Positions 35,825-46,766 of a stretch of DNA of 64,000 bases are shown here, piece by piece (position 1 is the first letter of the stretch; every line of letters starts with the position of its first letter). The notes under the pieces were generated by a model that saw nothing but the letters and a program-made list of their open reading frames with translations, did not search any database and was not told where the DNA came from. Source of the DNA: Camphora micrantha (lineage: Eukaryota; Streptophyta; Magnoliopsida; Laurales; Lauraceae); NCBI GenBank assembly GCA_003546025.1, contig QPKB01000008.1:3534001-3598000 (forward strand). The letters run 5' to 3'. The position numbers were made by a program, and so were the translations under genes.

Positions 35825-38800
35825 TCACTGGTAGGTGACACCTTCCCTGCTTGTGACCTCACCAATGCGATAAGCTGAATACCCTTCATGTTGTTCCCCA
35901 AGTATTCTAGCTGCTGCATCTGGGCTTACAACAAGAACCATCCCAATACCCATATTGAATGTTCTCCTCATTTCTGCATCCTCAATTCTTCCAGCCTGCA
36001 TAGTGCATAATCAATATCATCAAATAGAAAAGTCGTCTTTTCATGATCAGGTCCAATCCAAAAGACCAAAATAACAGTAACGTCTGTAAAGGTGTAGAGA
36101 ACAGAATGAACTAGAGATTTGTGGGAAATTAGTGATCTCCCAAGATAGGATCAACACCCCTTTATATACATTTGATGGCCCAATTAAGGGCTGTAATTAC
36201 AATCAATTATAATCTGATTATAGCCTATTTATAAGATCTAATCAATACAGAAATGGAATGTACACAAAGTTATGCTATATACAATGATTTGACAAAATCT
36301 TCACATGAATCCACGTGAGTTATTTCTTGATTTGGGCCCTTTCTTGATGGGCCTGATGGGCCTGGTTTCTACACTCCCCCTCAAATTGGTGCGGGGTGGA
36401 ATAGAGCAGCAATTTGGAGCATAGATAGTTGTGACGATCACAAGGGAGTGCTTTTGTGAAGACATCTGCCAACTGCTCGTAAGATGAAACATAAGGCAAA
36501 GATATGACATCAGTGATAACTTGCTGCCGAATAAAGTGACAATCTATTTCGATGTGCTTAGTCCGTTTGTGATAAACGGTATTCTTTGCAATGCGGATGG
36601 CACTTGTGTTATCGGCATAGAGTGGAGTAGGAGTTACATTAAATACACCAAACTCCCTAAGTAATCGACGAAGCCATACAATCTCACTACTTGCTGAAGA
36701 CATAGAACGATATTCTGTTTCGGCTGATGATTTGGAAACAGTGGGTTGCTTCTTACATTTCCACGAGATCAAAGAGTTACCAAGAAACATGCACCAGCCT
36801 GTAGTAGATCGGCGGGTATCCAAACAACCAGCCCAGTCTGCATCAGAAATAACTCATGTGGATTCATGTGAAGATTTTTCTTGATTTGGGCCCTTTCTTG
36901 ATGGGCCTGATGGGCCTGGTTTCTACAACGTCTTCATTCGACATCTAGTTTAAACCATTGGTGTGACATTATCCTGGTCAGCTCAAGGCCCAAGCATTTA
37001 TTTTTTAGCCTAAAATTCAGTCCGCATCATGAGACCCTGAAACTCCAGCCCAAGAACTACAGTTGAATATGTTAAAGCCAAGGCCCAAATTTGTGTCTAT
37101 TTCAAATCAAATGTGAATTGGTAACAATGATTAGTTGAATGATAAGCAGTTGCTTATTACCTCTTGTATCCATTTGAATACAGCAGGGACTTCCCACGAG
37201 TCTCTACAAATAGTAGCTCCAAGGCCCTTTGGAAAGATTCGAGGTATATTGTCCGTGAAACCACCACCAGTAATGTGGGCTATCCCTTTTACGCCACCCT
37301 TGCTAATAATATCGAGAACCTTTTTGAACACAAAAGGTAAGTATTAATAATTACAATGCACCAAATATTCATCATTGTATTTGATTGAATGGTAGGTGTC
37401 CGTGTCTAAGGGAATCACCTGCTTGACATAAATGACAGTTGGAGTCATTAGAGCCTCCCCCATTGTGATTGGCTTGCCACTAACTCCAGGAAGTTGGTCT
37501 TTCAATGAAAGTCCACTTTGAGCTAGAACCCTATACAAGAATAGCAGCAATCATTTGATTAATAACTTAAAGAGGAATTGTCAGGCACTCAGGCATAGTA
37601 CAGGAAGAAATTTTAGCTTTTAACATTATAAATTTGGGATCATAAGCCTTTTGAATCATATACTCTTATGGAATCCATCGATTTGTGCACTCACGCACAC
37701 ATGGATTTGTGATCAACAATAATGATTCCAAGCCTCTGATTTTGTAGCGTGCGTAAGTGCGTAACTAGTCCAGGGATAAAAAAGAACAAAAACCAAAGGA
37801 TTAGCATCATATTCTTATATATGTTTGGGCATCCATGTCCAACAAAGGAGTCATTAAATGGACGGTCTGAATGAGAATATGTGCCCCTATATAGCTAGAC
37901 ATTTCTTGAGCCTAAGGTTATTAATAACCGAGTGATTAAGACAGAACAAAATATAATAAATAAATGCAAATAAATGACTAAGAATGAATCCTTCAAAATG
38001 ATGGGTGGGAACCAACCTCCAACCACATTCGGAAGTTTCAAAATTGCACATGGAGCACGTGAACATCCATTTTTTTACAGGAAAAGAGAGCTAGAGAGTT
38101 TGCCTATCATATCTACCGGACACAAACAAGCTCAATGACACAGCTGCATGACCATGAAGGATAGTTTTAATGGCTGGATGAACCCTCTGTTAGTGTACTG
38201 ATATAATTCCTTATAAAACTCCATATTCACAATATGTTGACCTAAGACCAACAAACACCATATTCACTAATTTTAAGGGTGGGGCTTTGAATGTTGATGT
38301 TTCAATAAAAAAATTGATGAAATAATACTCTTTTTTCTTCTTGGAAGCAAAGAAAATACCTTCTAACAAGAGAGAATCCATTAGAATGGACCCCACTAGA
38401 AGGAAGACCAACGAGAGCATCTCCAACTACAATATTTTTTCCATCTATAAGCGAATCTTTTTTTACAATTCCAACAACAGAGCCACTGAGGTCATATTTT
38501 CCTTTAGCATAACAATCTGGCATTTCTGCAGTCTGAAAAACACAGCAGTTAAAAATTGTGAATTCCACTTGATGATGTTCTCTTACACTAGTAAAAAATA
38601 TGCATCCTCATTCAGATAACTACATTAATGTATGTATAGAAAAAGACGACGACGGAGAAGTTGAAATTTGTGAAATCAAAATGATGATGCTCTCTTACAG
38701 TAGTACAAAATATGCATTCACATTCAAAAAAATGCATTCACATACGCCTGCAAATATCATGCTTTGATCATGTATGCAAATCGAGAGCGGGGTTTGGGGT

Positions 38801-41800
38801 GGGGTTGGGGGGGGGTGTGGGGGGGGGGGGGAGATGGGATTATACTTCTTGCTCACACAAAGGTTTTGCCCCATCACCTTGTCCAATTTTAGCAATTTCT
38901 GAGCCAAGGCAAATGATCCATATAAAAAACAAGTCTTTACTGAAGTATACATTTTCATTTCAATGTCTGCAATTGCAATTGGTTAGAACATATTTGAAGA
39001 GAGGATCTCATGTATGCACTTACAGGGCTAAAGAAACTAGAAATTGCACTAGGAGATATATTTCCTGCAGCAAATCTTTAGAACGACACGCCACACACTT
39101 AAAGACAAAGCAGGGCCCTGATCCACGGGACGTAAGCGCTATAAATTTGCCATTTTAATGATTATGGCTATTGTCGCTAATCCATCTAAAGAAGGATAAG
39201 AAGATCTTCTTACATGTATGTTGACACCGATTGTAACCAAAAGTTCTTTTGAGTAGGGCTGCTTCGGAGGAAAGTGTTAGGCACCCCACATGCCAGCTAA
39301 CATCTTTGTGCATATCTTATGCCATGTTCTCATTTTAATGCAAAATTAAAATAGAGAAAATGCAATAAATATGACCCACCCAAAATGGCAACATGATTGG
39401 AGGTTTGTGTCTCCAAATCAATAAAACACCTAATGAACATCTCTAATCACCATTATAATAGAGTAGAGCTCTCCATTATTATCACATTTTTTGTGGGTTT
39501 TTTCACTATTTTCTCTCTTTCTACTCAAAAAGTGAAATGACTTGAAAATGAAGGAGAATGGATAGTGCAGTAGAGTGTGGGGGGGAGCTCCCTTGCAAAT
39601 GGGAAGAAGTCTCCTTCTGACAGAGGAACAAATGGTGCATAGGATGGCAAGGATGGACCCACTGGCACTTGGCATCCATCCAACATGCCTCCAATATCAG
39701 AAGTGTCCATTGGACAGGTGCCACTGCCACATGGCACTTTAAACCAATGGCGATATATTGATCCAATTGGAGTTGAAGGGATCTTCTGATTTTGCACTCA
39801 GGCATGGGGAAAGAAGAGTGACCGTGAGGGATGATGATGAGGTGATGGATATACCAATGTGGAAAAAACAAAGAGCAATACCAATGTGGATCTAATAGTC
39901 GATGCAAGTAAACCAAACAGGAAGAGGGGAAGAACAAATAAGAGTAAAAATTTGTGCGGTCTCGTAGCATGTTCGGCCATGTTCAATCCTAGAAAGTAGA
40001 GTCATTTGTGGCCAATATTCAGATTCATAGATGAATGAATCCATGTGATTTGATAAACGAGTTGCATGTTTCAGCTGAATTCTCATCTTTCTTCAAGTAA
40101 AATGCTTACAAGAGACCATAGGTTCATCAAGGCTTGAACCCTGTGCTATAGGCCCTAAAAAAAAAATTGTGAAGAAAGAGAAGACCGCCAAGAAGGAGAG
40201 AGATCAAAACAAAAACCTAGAGAAATGGTGAAAATAAAAACCTATGAGATAAGAAAAAGAACAATTTAAAGTAGAGTGGTCAAGACTCATGGTAGTGATT
40301 TTCATCCCAACCCAACCAAATTTTCATATTCTAAATATCCCCATTGAATTTTAACTTCGAAAATCAAGAAAAGATGTCTTTAGGGTCTCTGAGGAGTAAA
40401 CAAACGTAGAATAGAGCACAAAACATGAAAAGTTTATTTGGATTTTTTAGGTGATGTTGGCCATGGGCCAAAATTGACTTATCAAAGAAGGCCCAAGGAA
40501 AGAGTAGTTTAAAGGAAAAAGGAAACAAAAAGAACATAATGTTCATATTTGAATCAATTACAATTGACCAATGGATTGTAAAGGGGAATTATCTCGTATG
40601 ATGTTGATGGTAATTATATGGTCTATCTTTTTAGCTTGTAGGGTCATGATGGTGATCTTTGTTTTGTATTTCTGTGAGATAAATTATCAAGCAGAATTAA
40701 GCATTTCACCTTACAGGAACAGTGTGAAGTACAAAACCAGTATGACAGATTTTATATCTTCAATGGCATCATTAATTGTAACACAAAAGCACTAAAGCAC
40801 TATTAATTAAAATTTTATGTAATACCTCTCCTCCTGTTAGAGGACAGCCAGACTGTCTGCATCCGTCAACTATACCTTTTACAACCTGAAAAAACCAAAG
40901 CGAGAAAATCACCAAATTACATTTACTTCATGTACCGTATTCCTATACAGCAATCATGTTCAAAATCCATTGAAAGTAATGGTTTAAATGGAGTAAAGAA
41001 TAAACAAAATCCACAAATTTTGACAACAGAAACAACACTGATAGCAATCAGACCAACCTTTTCTGCAAGATCAACATCAAGATGACCTGTAGAATACTGA
41101 TCTTGGAAAGACAATGGCTTTGCTCCAGAAGTGACAATATCATTGACACACATAGCAACCTGAAAAAAAAAAAAAAATCAAAGAGTTGTAGTCTCAATAC
41201 CACATCCATCAGTACTGAATACATATGCTCAGGGGCGGACCTACCCTTTCATGACCTGGGGCGGTGGCCCCAGGTCAAATTTGAAATGGCATAGTATTTG
41301 ATTGGGGTTGAACCTCTCCCATGTATGTCTAGTAAATAGTTGCCCCACGTCTAAATATTGTGTTCGCCCCACGTCACAAAACCTTGGTGAAAACACTCAT
41401 CTTCTCTTTGGACATCTCCTTCCCACCGAGAGTACCATATCCTCTTTGCATGGATCTTTTTCTACAAAGAGTCTAAGATTCTCACACCGATTGAGTTCTC
41501 GTTGTCGGTTCTCTCGTTGTTAATCTCTCTCTGACCAAATAACCCTAAATAAAGCAATCTTCGTCTGTCTTCAAATGTAGTATAATCCTAATTACTCTAT
41601 GCCTAAATTTGAATCCTTAATTTTTCAAATCCTAATTTCAAACTCTAAATCTTTAAATCCTAATTCAAACTTTAAGCCCTAAATCACTAAATCTAAGCAA
41701 ATATATAAGTCCCAAGACGACCAAATCACCATTGGGCACACTTTAAACTTCAATTCATACATAAATTAGGCCTTATGACTCAAATGTTTGGATAACTTGA

Positions 41801-42831
41801 GTTGCATTTATGTGGCGATTTTTCTTCTTTGCCACGAGCCCATGATCATAGGGAATGATTTTTATAGCTAGGTAAGTGCATGTAACCAAATTCCTTAAAT
41901 CCAAATAAAACCCCTTCGAAAATCCAAATTGGGTACATGGGTGCTCACCCAAATCATCGTTGCAAGGTATCCAAACACCTAGGATTAAAGGAAATATTAT
42001 GTTGTTTTGATGATGATGAATATCACTTGAATTTGGAAGAGGGAGTGAGAAGGCACTTCAATTGTGCATGAGATCTAAGCATGAAAAATGTTTTATGTCT
42101 ATTTAAATGCAATACAATTTTCGTATTGTTGATGTGAAAAAAAAGTTAGCAAAGTCACGTAAAAGTTTAGCCCCACGTAAGTGAAAATCCTGGGTCCGCC
42201 ACTGCATATGCTGCAAGACAATCCAAAAAATAAAAACACACTAGAACCATACCAGATCAATCCCAATAGTTTCATAAATTCCAGTTTCAATCGCAAGCAT
42301 GAGTTTAGTTCCCACACCATCTGTGCTATGAACAAGATAATCATCCCCTGTTCATCATATTCATACAATGTGAAATACATCATGAACAAACTGCAAGTGA
42401 GTGATGAGCAATATATCTATATTAAGATTCCACTTTTAGAAAATAAAAGCTCAGAGAACTAACGTTGATAACAAAAATCGAAAGAGATATAGAGAAATAC
42501 CTAAAGGGATAAGCCCTCCGAAGCCTCCGATTCCCGGCGTCATCTTGGCGATCCTGCGAACGAGCTCAGAGCCAGCGTCGATGTCGACACCGGCGCCCTT
42601 GTAGGTGAAACCTCCAACATCTTCTTCTCGATTAGAGCAAGACACTGTTTTTCCGATCGATTTCGGTCTATTTGCGGTTGGAGGAGAGAAAGAAAGATAG
42701 GGTTTTTTAGAGAAACGTTGGAAGAAGAAACTGCGGTTGTTGAAGGAGGAGGGTTTTGGAGCAGCGACACCACCACCTGATGTGGGAACGCCATGGAAGA
42801 GCTCGGCGGTGAATCCCAAGCTCGAATTCAT
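35825..42831 (-). CDS. PUR5: Phosphoribosylformylglycinamidine cyclo-ligase (AIR synthase), organelle-targeted, 8 exons
   Basis: Exons: 42831-42501, 42347-42253, 41159-41058, 40885-40826, 38532-38360, 37530-37419, 37319-37161, 35995-35825. All are GT-AG; 1,203 nt, 400 residues. PurM converts FGAM to aminoimidazole ribonucleotide with ATP, the fifth step of de novo purine synthesis. Residues 1 to about 65 are a Ser/Pro/Phe-rich transit peptide with few acidic residues, as expected for plastid or mitochondrial import. Family motifs: YKGAGVDIDAG (77-87), MTPGIGGFGG (97-106), DGVGTK (120-125), VNDIV (147-151), CPLTGGE (190-196), LPSSGVHSNGFSL in exon 5, HITGGGFTDNIPR from residue 306 and RIGEVTSREGV near the C-terminus. 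The final Met-rich strand FNMGIGMVLVVSP is present. Introns carry a hAT-type element and a Copia remnant. This is the intact copy of the locus. Confidence 0.97.
36085..36927 (-). mobile_element. Rearranged Copia LTR-retrotransposon mini-element in PUR5 intron 7
   Basis: It is flanked by the 5-bp duplication ACGTC (36,080-36,084 and 36,928-36,932). On the minus strand it runs TGTAGAAACC...CTTTACA. The 3' LTR is complete (36,085-36,373), next to a polypurine tract (complement of ctccccctcaaatt, 36,374-). Internal DNA up to about 36,846 encodes only the Copia RNase H end, with SKSSAETEYRSM, DNTSAIRIA and HYI-type KHIEIDCHF blocks. The 5' LTR is reduced to 48 bases (36,880-36,927) joined to a 33-base inverted copy (36,846-36,878) of LTR bases 36,294-36,326. 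Confidence 0.9.
36374..36850 (-). pseudogene. Copia polyprotein RNase H fragment
   Basis: One open frame starts DADWAG, continues DTRRSTTGWCMFLGNSLISW and SKSSAETEYRSMSSASSEIVW, and ends in ...YEQLADVFTKAL. These are the hallmark C-terminal RNase H motifs of Copia polyproteins. Gag, protease, integrase and reverse transcriptase are absent. The frame is nearly intact, suggesting a young insertion. Confidence 0.92.
41230..42204. mobile_element. Non-autonomous hAT-like element in PUR5 intron 2
   Basis: Ends CAGGGGCGGACC and GGTCCGCCACTG form imperfect terminal inverted repeats. The flanks are the exact 8-bp duplication catatgct (41,222-41,229 and 42,205-42,212), the size expected for the hAT superfamily. 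The 975-bp interior has no transposase-like frame. The PUR5-like paralogue has only a short intron at this position (55,899-56,061), so the insertion is specific to this copy. Confidence 0.88.
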
Positions 42832-43259
42832 GGTAACAGAGAGAGAAGGGAAAAAAAGGAGGGAACTTTGTAAAGGCATCTTTCTAATTCGTTGTGCCGA
42901 GCAACTTGGCTGGAATGCATTGAAAGGTGGGATTTGGTGCTTTTGGAGACGACGGGGCTCTCTCTCCGTCGCAAAACCTCAGTGGAGGGAAAAAAATAGC
43001 ACACAAACAACGAAAAACCCTGCGTCCTGCGCGCGTCCCTTTTTGTGCGGACTCTAGACCCAGCAAACCGAGCCCGTATCTGGGCCACCCCGGACGAAAA
43101 CGAGTCTCCCAAACCCATATACCCCAACGACCAGACCCGGAAAATAGTCACGGGCCAAAGATTTACACACTACTTTATTTTGAAAGATATATATATATAT
43201 ATATAATTTTTTTAAAGATTTAGAGAAAAAGTGTTGTTTTTTTCTTCTCACCTTTGGAT

Positions 43260-45180
43260 TGGGTGGACTTTATGGGCCCATACAAAACTTGGTCAACAGG
43301 GATTCCATACTAAAGATTTTCATTCTATAAGGATGCAATGGACATGAATTATATTTAGAGGTGTCAACTATGTCGTACCACGGGTTAGGATCGTGTTTGG
43401 GACTGGACTTGGACCGTGCCATTCATACAGGACTTTCATACTGAGTTTTGGCGAGCTTTCATTTTTAGAGTCTTAGACTAAATTTTTTAAAAGATACACA
43501 CAAAAAAGAATAGACATACAAATTTAAGTAGTTTGGTCAAACTTTACATATTCCATTGCTGAGAGAACCATTTAAATTTTTCTAAATAAAGGTTTTTCAA
43601 CATTTTTACCTACAGAACCTTTGCAATTTTTGTACATAATTAAAAAATATATAAAAAAGTAAAAGACTATATATATTTTATATTTATACTAAAGAAAAAT
43701 AAAAAATTTATATTTATATTCACTTCGTCGTGCATTGAAACGGTTGTTGTGCCTATGGGGCTGGGAATCAGGGCCAACATGGCCCGTTCTTGCTTGTCGT
43801 GCCATATAGTGCCTAGGCTCGTTGGTTGTCGTATCAGTGCACCACGGCTCACTTGACACCTCTACATACAATAGAAGAATATAAGGAGTCATTTGTAAAG
43901 TCTAGTCTAATTAATAAGAGTTAATTAGATTAAGGTTTAAAATAAATGCTCTAATGTCATGACAAAATCGAGGCCTACCTTCTAAAAATCATAATGTAGA
44001 ACTGAGCATTTGTGTCATTTTGTAACTTTTATGAGTTGATTTTTGTAAATTTTGCATTGTCTCCCTCCATCCGCTTTAGCTAAAAAAAAAAAAATCCAAA
44101 AACAAAAAGAAACTCCGTCTAGCATTTTTCTAAGAGGTAAAAGCTTTTCGGGCACGTTCGGCAAACGGAGAATAATCATCTCTTTTTTTCTTTTCTGTTT
44201 TTGGAAGATTTGTTAAAAATAAAGAAAATTCATACCATCTATTGGATCTAAGACCTCGAATTTCACCCCTTACCCGGTTTTAGCCATTTAGAAAATTTGA
44301 ACAGTTAGAATAGTCCAAAAGTGTCCGCATGAATAAAAAAATTAATATTTTAAAATATGACTGTTTTGGAGATTTCTCAAAATCTAGGAAGGATCAACGG
44401 CTGAAAATTGAGCTCCCAATCCCGTTTGGCCTTTTCAAAATGATTCATGGTTTGGATCAGAAATTTGGAGCCCAAAGGAACAAAAAAATTGGAAAAAATA
44501 AGCCATTGCCAAAGAATCACGTTTTCTGATGAACGGTTTAGAGTTTCTCGTAATATTTTCACCATCCATGATGAATTAGGGATCTAAATTTGACACCATA
44601 GCCATTTCAGGCCTTTGGAGAGATCTAACTGTTTAGATCACCCTAACTCTTGATTTAACCATGATAAGGGTTAGTTGTCTTTTAATTATAGATTTCTCAG
44701 AGATTTAATCCAATCGTGGAAAAATGCTCGATGAAACTAAAATTGGACATAATGCCAGATCAGTGGGGAATGTGACTGTGAAATGACTTGCATTGATCAA
44801 AGGTGAGCCATGTAGCTAGATTCTATATTAGGTTGTTCATAGGAGAACATTTCTCTTGCAACCTATGCCACTATTTCTCATCATTTTTATATATACGGTA
44901 ATATTGAGGTGATAACTAGTTCTCATATATCATATGAAAAAAAATTTGTGAAGTCCAATTGTTGGCCCTATTTGGAGATGGAACATGGGATAGAAAGATT
45001 TATCTAAGACTACCACAAGTATCAATTTTAACTACAAACCATGCTTTTAACTCCTTCATTCGTGGCCCATAAATTTAATAGCTTTATATTCGAAAGAATA
45101 TTTAACCATCGATCAAATGTATGTCGGTCTTTGAGATTGGTCACTATAAAGGGTTATCTACAGGAGCCGCAAAAAATGTT
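43260..45180. other. Intergenic, no gene seen
   Basis: AT-rich DNA between PUR5 and the small TPR-like gene. It has (TA)n near 43,187-43,204, short A tracts and dispersed-repeat phrases also found in the 19-25 kb block (for example 'atgccagatcagtggg'). No coding evidence. Confidence 0.6.
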
Positions 45181-45194
45181 CCTAAAGGAAAATT

Positions 45195-45275
45195 CTGCTT
45201 GTCCCGGGCTTTTGGGATCCAACGGTCCAAAGGACCGTTCGGTCCATGTCCCGGGCCAAAAGCCGGGACATGTAG
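45195..45275. repeat. Foldback sequence upstream of the small TPR-like gene
   Basis: Nested inverted repeats: gtcccgggcttttgg (45,201-45,215) pairs with ccaaaagccgggac (about 45,256-45,269), and tgtcccggg/ccgggaca form an inner palindrome. It shares tcccgggct and ggatccaacgg with the 17.6 kb hairpin and sits about 170-240 bases before the ATG at 45,442. Confidence 0.65.
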
Positions 45276-45441
45276 ACCGGCTGGTTCCTAAATAATAGGT
45301 GAGGAATCGTTGTCCCTTGAATATTTCAGATAAAAATACATGGAGAGAGAGCAGAAAACAGAAAATATAAGGGAAGGGGGACAGCGCAAAGAAGCCATCC
45401 ATCCATCGACTCCCACCGATCATCATCACATCAATCAATTG

Positions 45442-45834
45442 ATGGGGCCAATCACTAGAATCAACGGCCGAGATGGTTCGTCTTCATCAGCATGGAGCGT
45501 TTTCGACACTATAAAAGACTTCCCTCCCACCCCAGAAGCTCTAATGGCGGAAATCGACTCTGCAATTTCAATTTCTGAATACAATCACTCCACATCTCTC
45601 CTCCACAATGCCTTCACGCAACAACAACAACATCGATACGACGCTCGTCTCGCCGACCAAGGCTACAAATCCGGGTGCGCAGAATTGGCCGCCGGCAACC
45701 TCGACGAAGCACTCCGCCACCTCCAGACCTCTCTCTCCCTCTGCCCCCCAGACAAGACATCCGCCGTCACCAAGCTCCGTTCCCTCATCTCCTTTGTCTC
45801 TCAGCAAAAGAATCAGAAACCACCCACCACATGA
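45442..45834 (+). CDS. Small TPR-like plant protein, intronless
   Basis: 130 residues in one exon from the ATG at 45,442 (MGPITRING). An in-frame ATG at 45,340 would add 34 residues of low-complexity sequence and is less likely. The N-terminal half has SAWSVFDTIKDFPPTPEALM, which looks like a conserved plant motif; the C-terminal half has YKSGCAELAAGNLDEALRHL followed by QTSLSLCPP, resembling one TPR helix pair, then a basic tail. Codon use is GC-rich at third positions, unlike the surroundings, supporting a real gene. I do not recognise a named function; a protein-binding role would be an inference from the TPR-like pair. Confidence 0.75.
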   Translation: MGPITRINGRDGSSSSAWSVFDTIKDFPPTPEALMAEIDSAISISEYNHSTSLLHNAFTQQQQHRYDARLADQGYKSGCAELAAGNLDEALRHLQTSLSLCPPDKTSAVTKLRSLISFVSQQKNQKPPTT

Positions 45835-46560
45835 TCTCATCGGTATCATCCTTTGTGCATATCTGCATACCCTCTTCTTGTTTTTCTGAATCTTGGGTTG
45901 ATTTGGGTTCTAGCAATTGTTATGCGGATTGGGGTTTTGATGTTTATAGTTAAGAATTTAGCATATTATTTGAGTGAATTTGCTTGCAAGGGCTTGGAAA
46001 TGCATCCAATTGGGGGCGATGTGGAAATCCTAAACCAAATTGGGTGGGATGTTGTTTTTGTCTTCTATTTAGTGTTGATTTGGGATGTAAATTTGAATGG
46101 GGAAAAATTCAAAAAAGGGTTATCCTACAAAGCATTCTTGAATGCATCTCCTCCATTAAATGTTGTATATACACAGATTGCTCTAAATTATCAAAGTATT
46201 TCCCTAACATTCAGATTCGACACTGCATTAATACAATCTAACCAATTTGTGGTATTTAATAGAAATTCTCTTCGACAGCTATACCAAATCCACATTTGAA
46301 TTACCTGCTCCACAATTTATCTGATCAAACTAAATGAGTAAATTGATGCATGCATCCCATATGACATCTGAAATATAATAAAAGTGTTTTTTTTTTTTTT
46401 TTTCCTAAGAATGTGAAATAAAGAGGAAGAAATGGGCGGGCCTTGGTGATAGTGGGGAGCTCTCTTCGGTGGGGCCTTTTGCCTTGTCAAGTGATGCTCC
46501 AAATCTACCTCTTTTTACTTCTGCAGATCACTTCAAAAAATCACAAGTGATACACAAGCA

Positions 46561-46581
46561 GAGAGAGAGAGAGAGAGAGAG
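46561..46581. repeat. (GA)n microsatellite
   Basis: A short AG run between the TPR-like gene and the LINE. The 700 bases around it contain no gene that I can see apart from the probable 3' untranslated region of the gene ending at 45,834. Confidence 0.8.
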
Positions 46582-46766
46582 GAAAACATAATTGCACTGA
46601 TGTCCATATCCAAAAAAAATGATACAAAATCACCAAGGTCATTAGTTTGGTTTGACTAAATAGAACACTCTCAAAATAGTCACTTAATCAAACTGGATTC
46701 TAAAGAGTACTATAAAGGTTTGTTAGTATATTGGATTAGGAAAGGTTGATTCCAACCATGAATATC

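Noticed and set aside
45853..46299. 148-residue frame after the TPR-like gene
   Set aside because: AT-rich, with Phe/Leu/Ile/Asn composition of translated untranslated DNA. It most likely lies in the 3' flank of the gene ending at 45,834.
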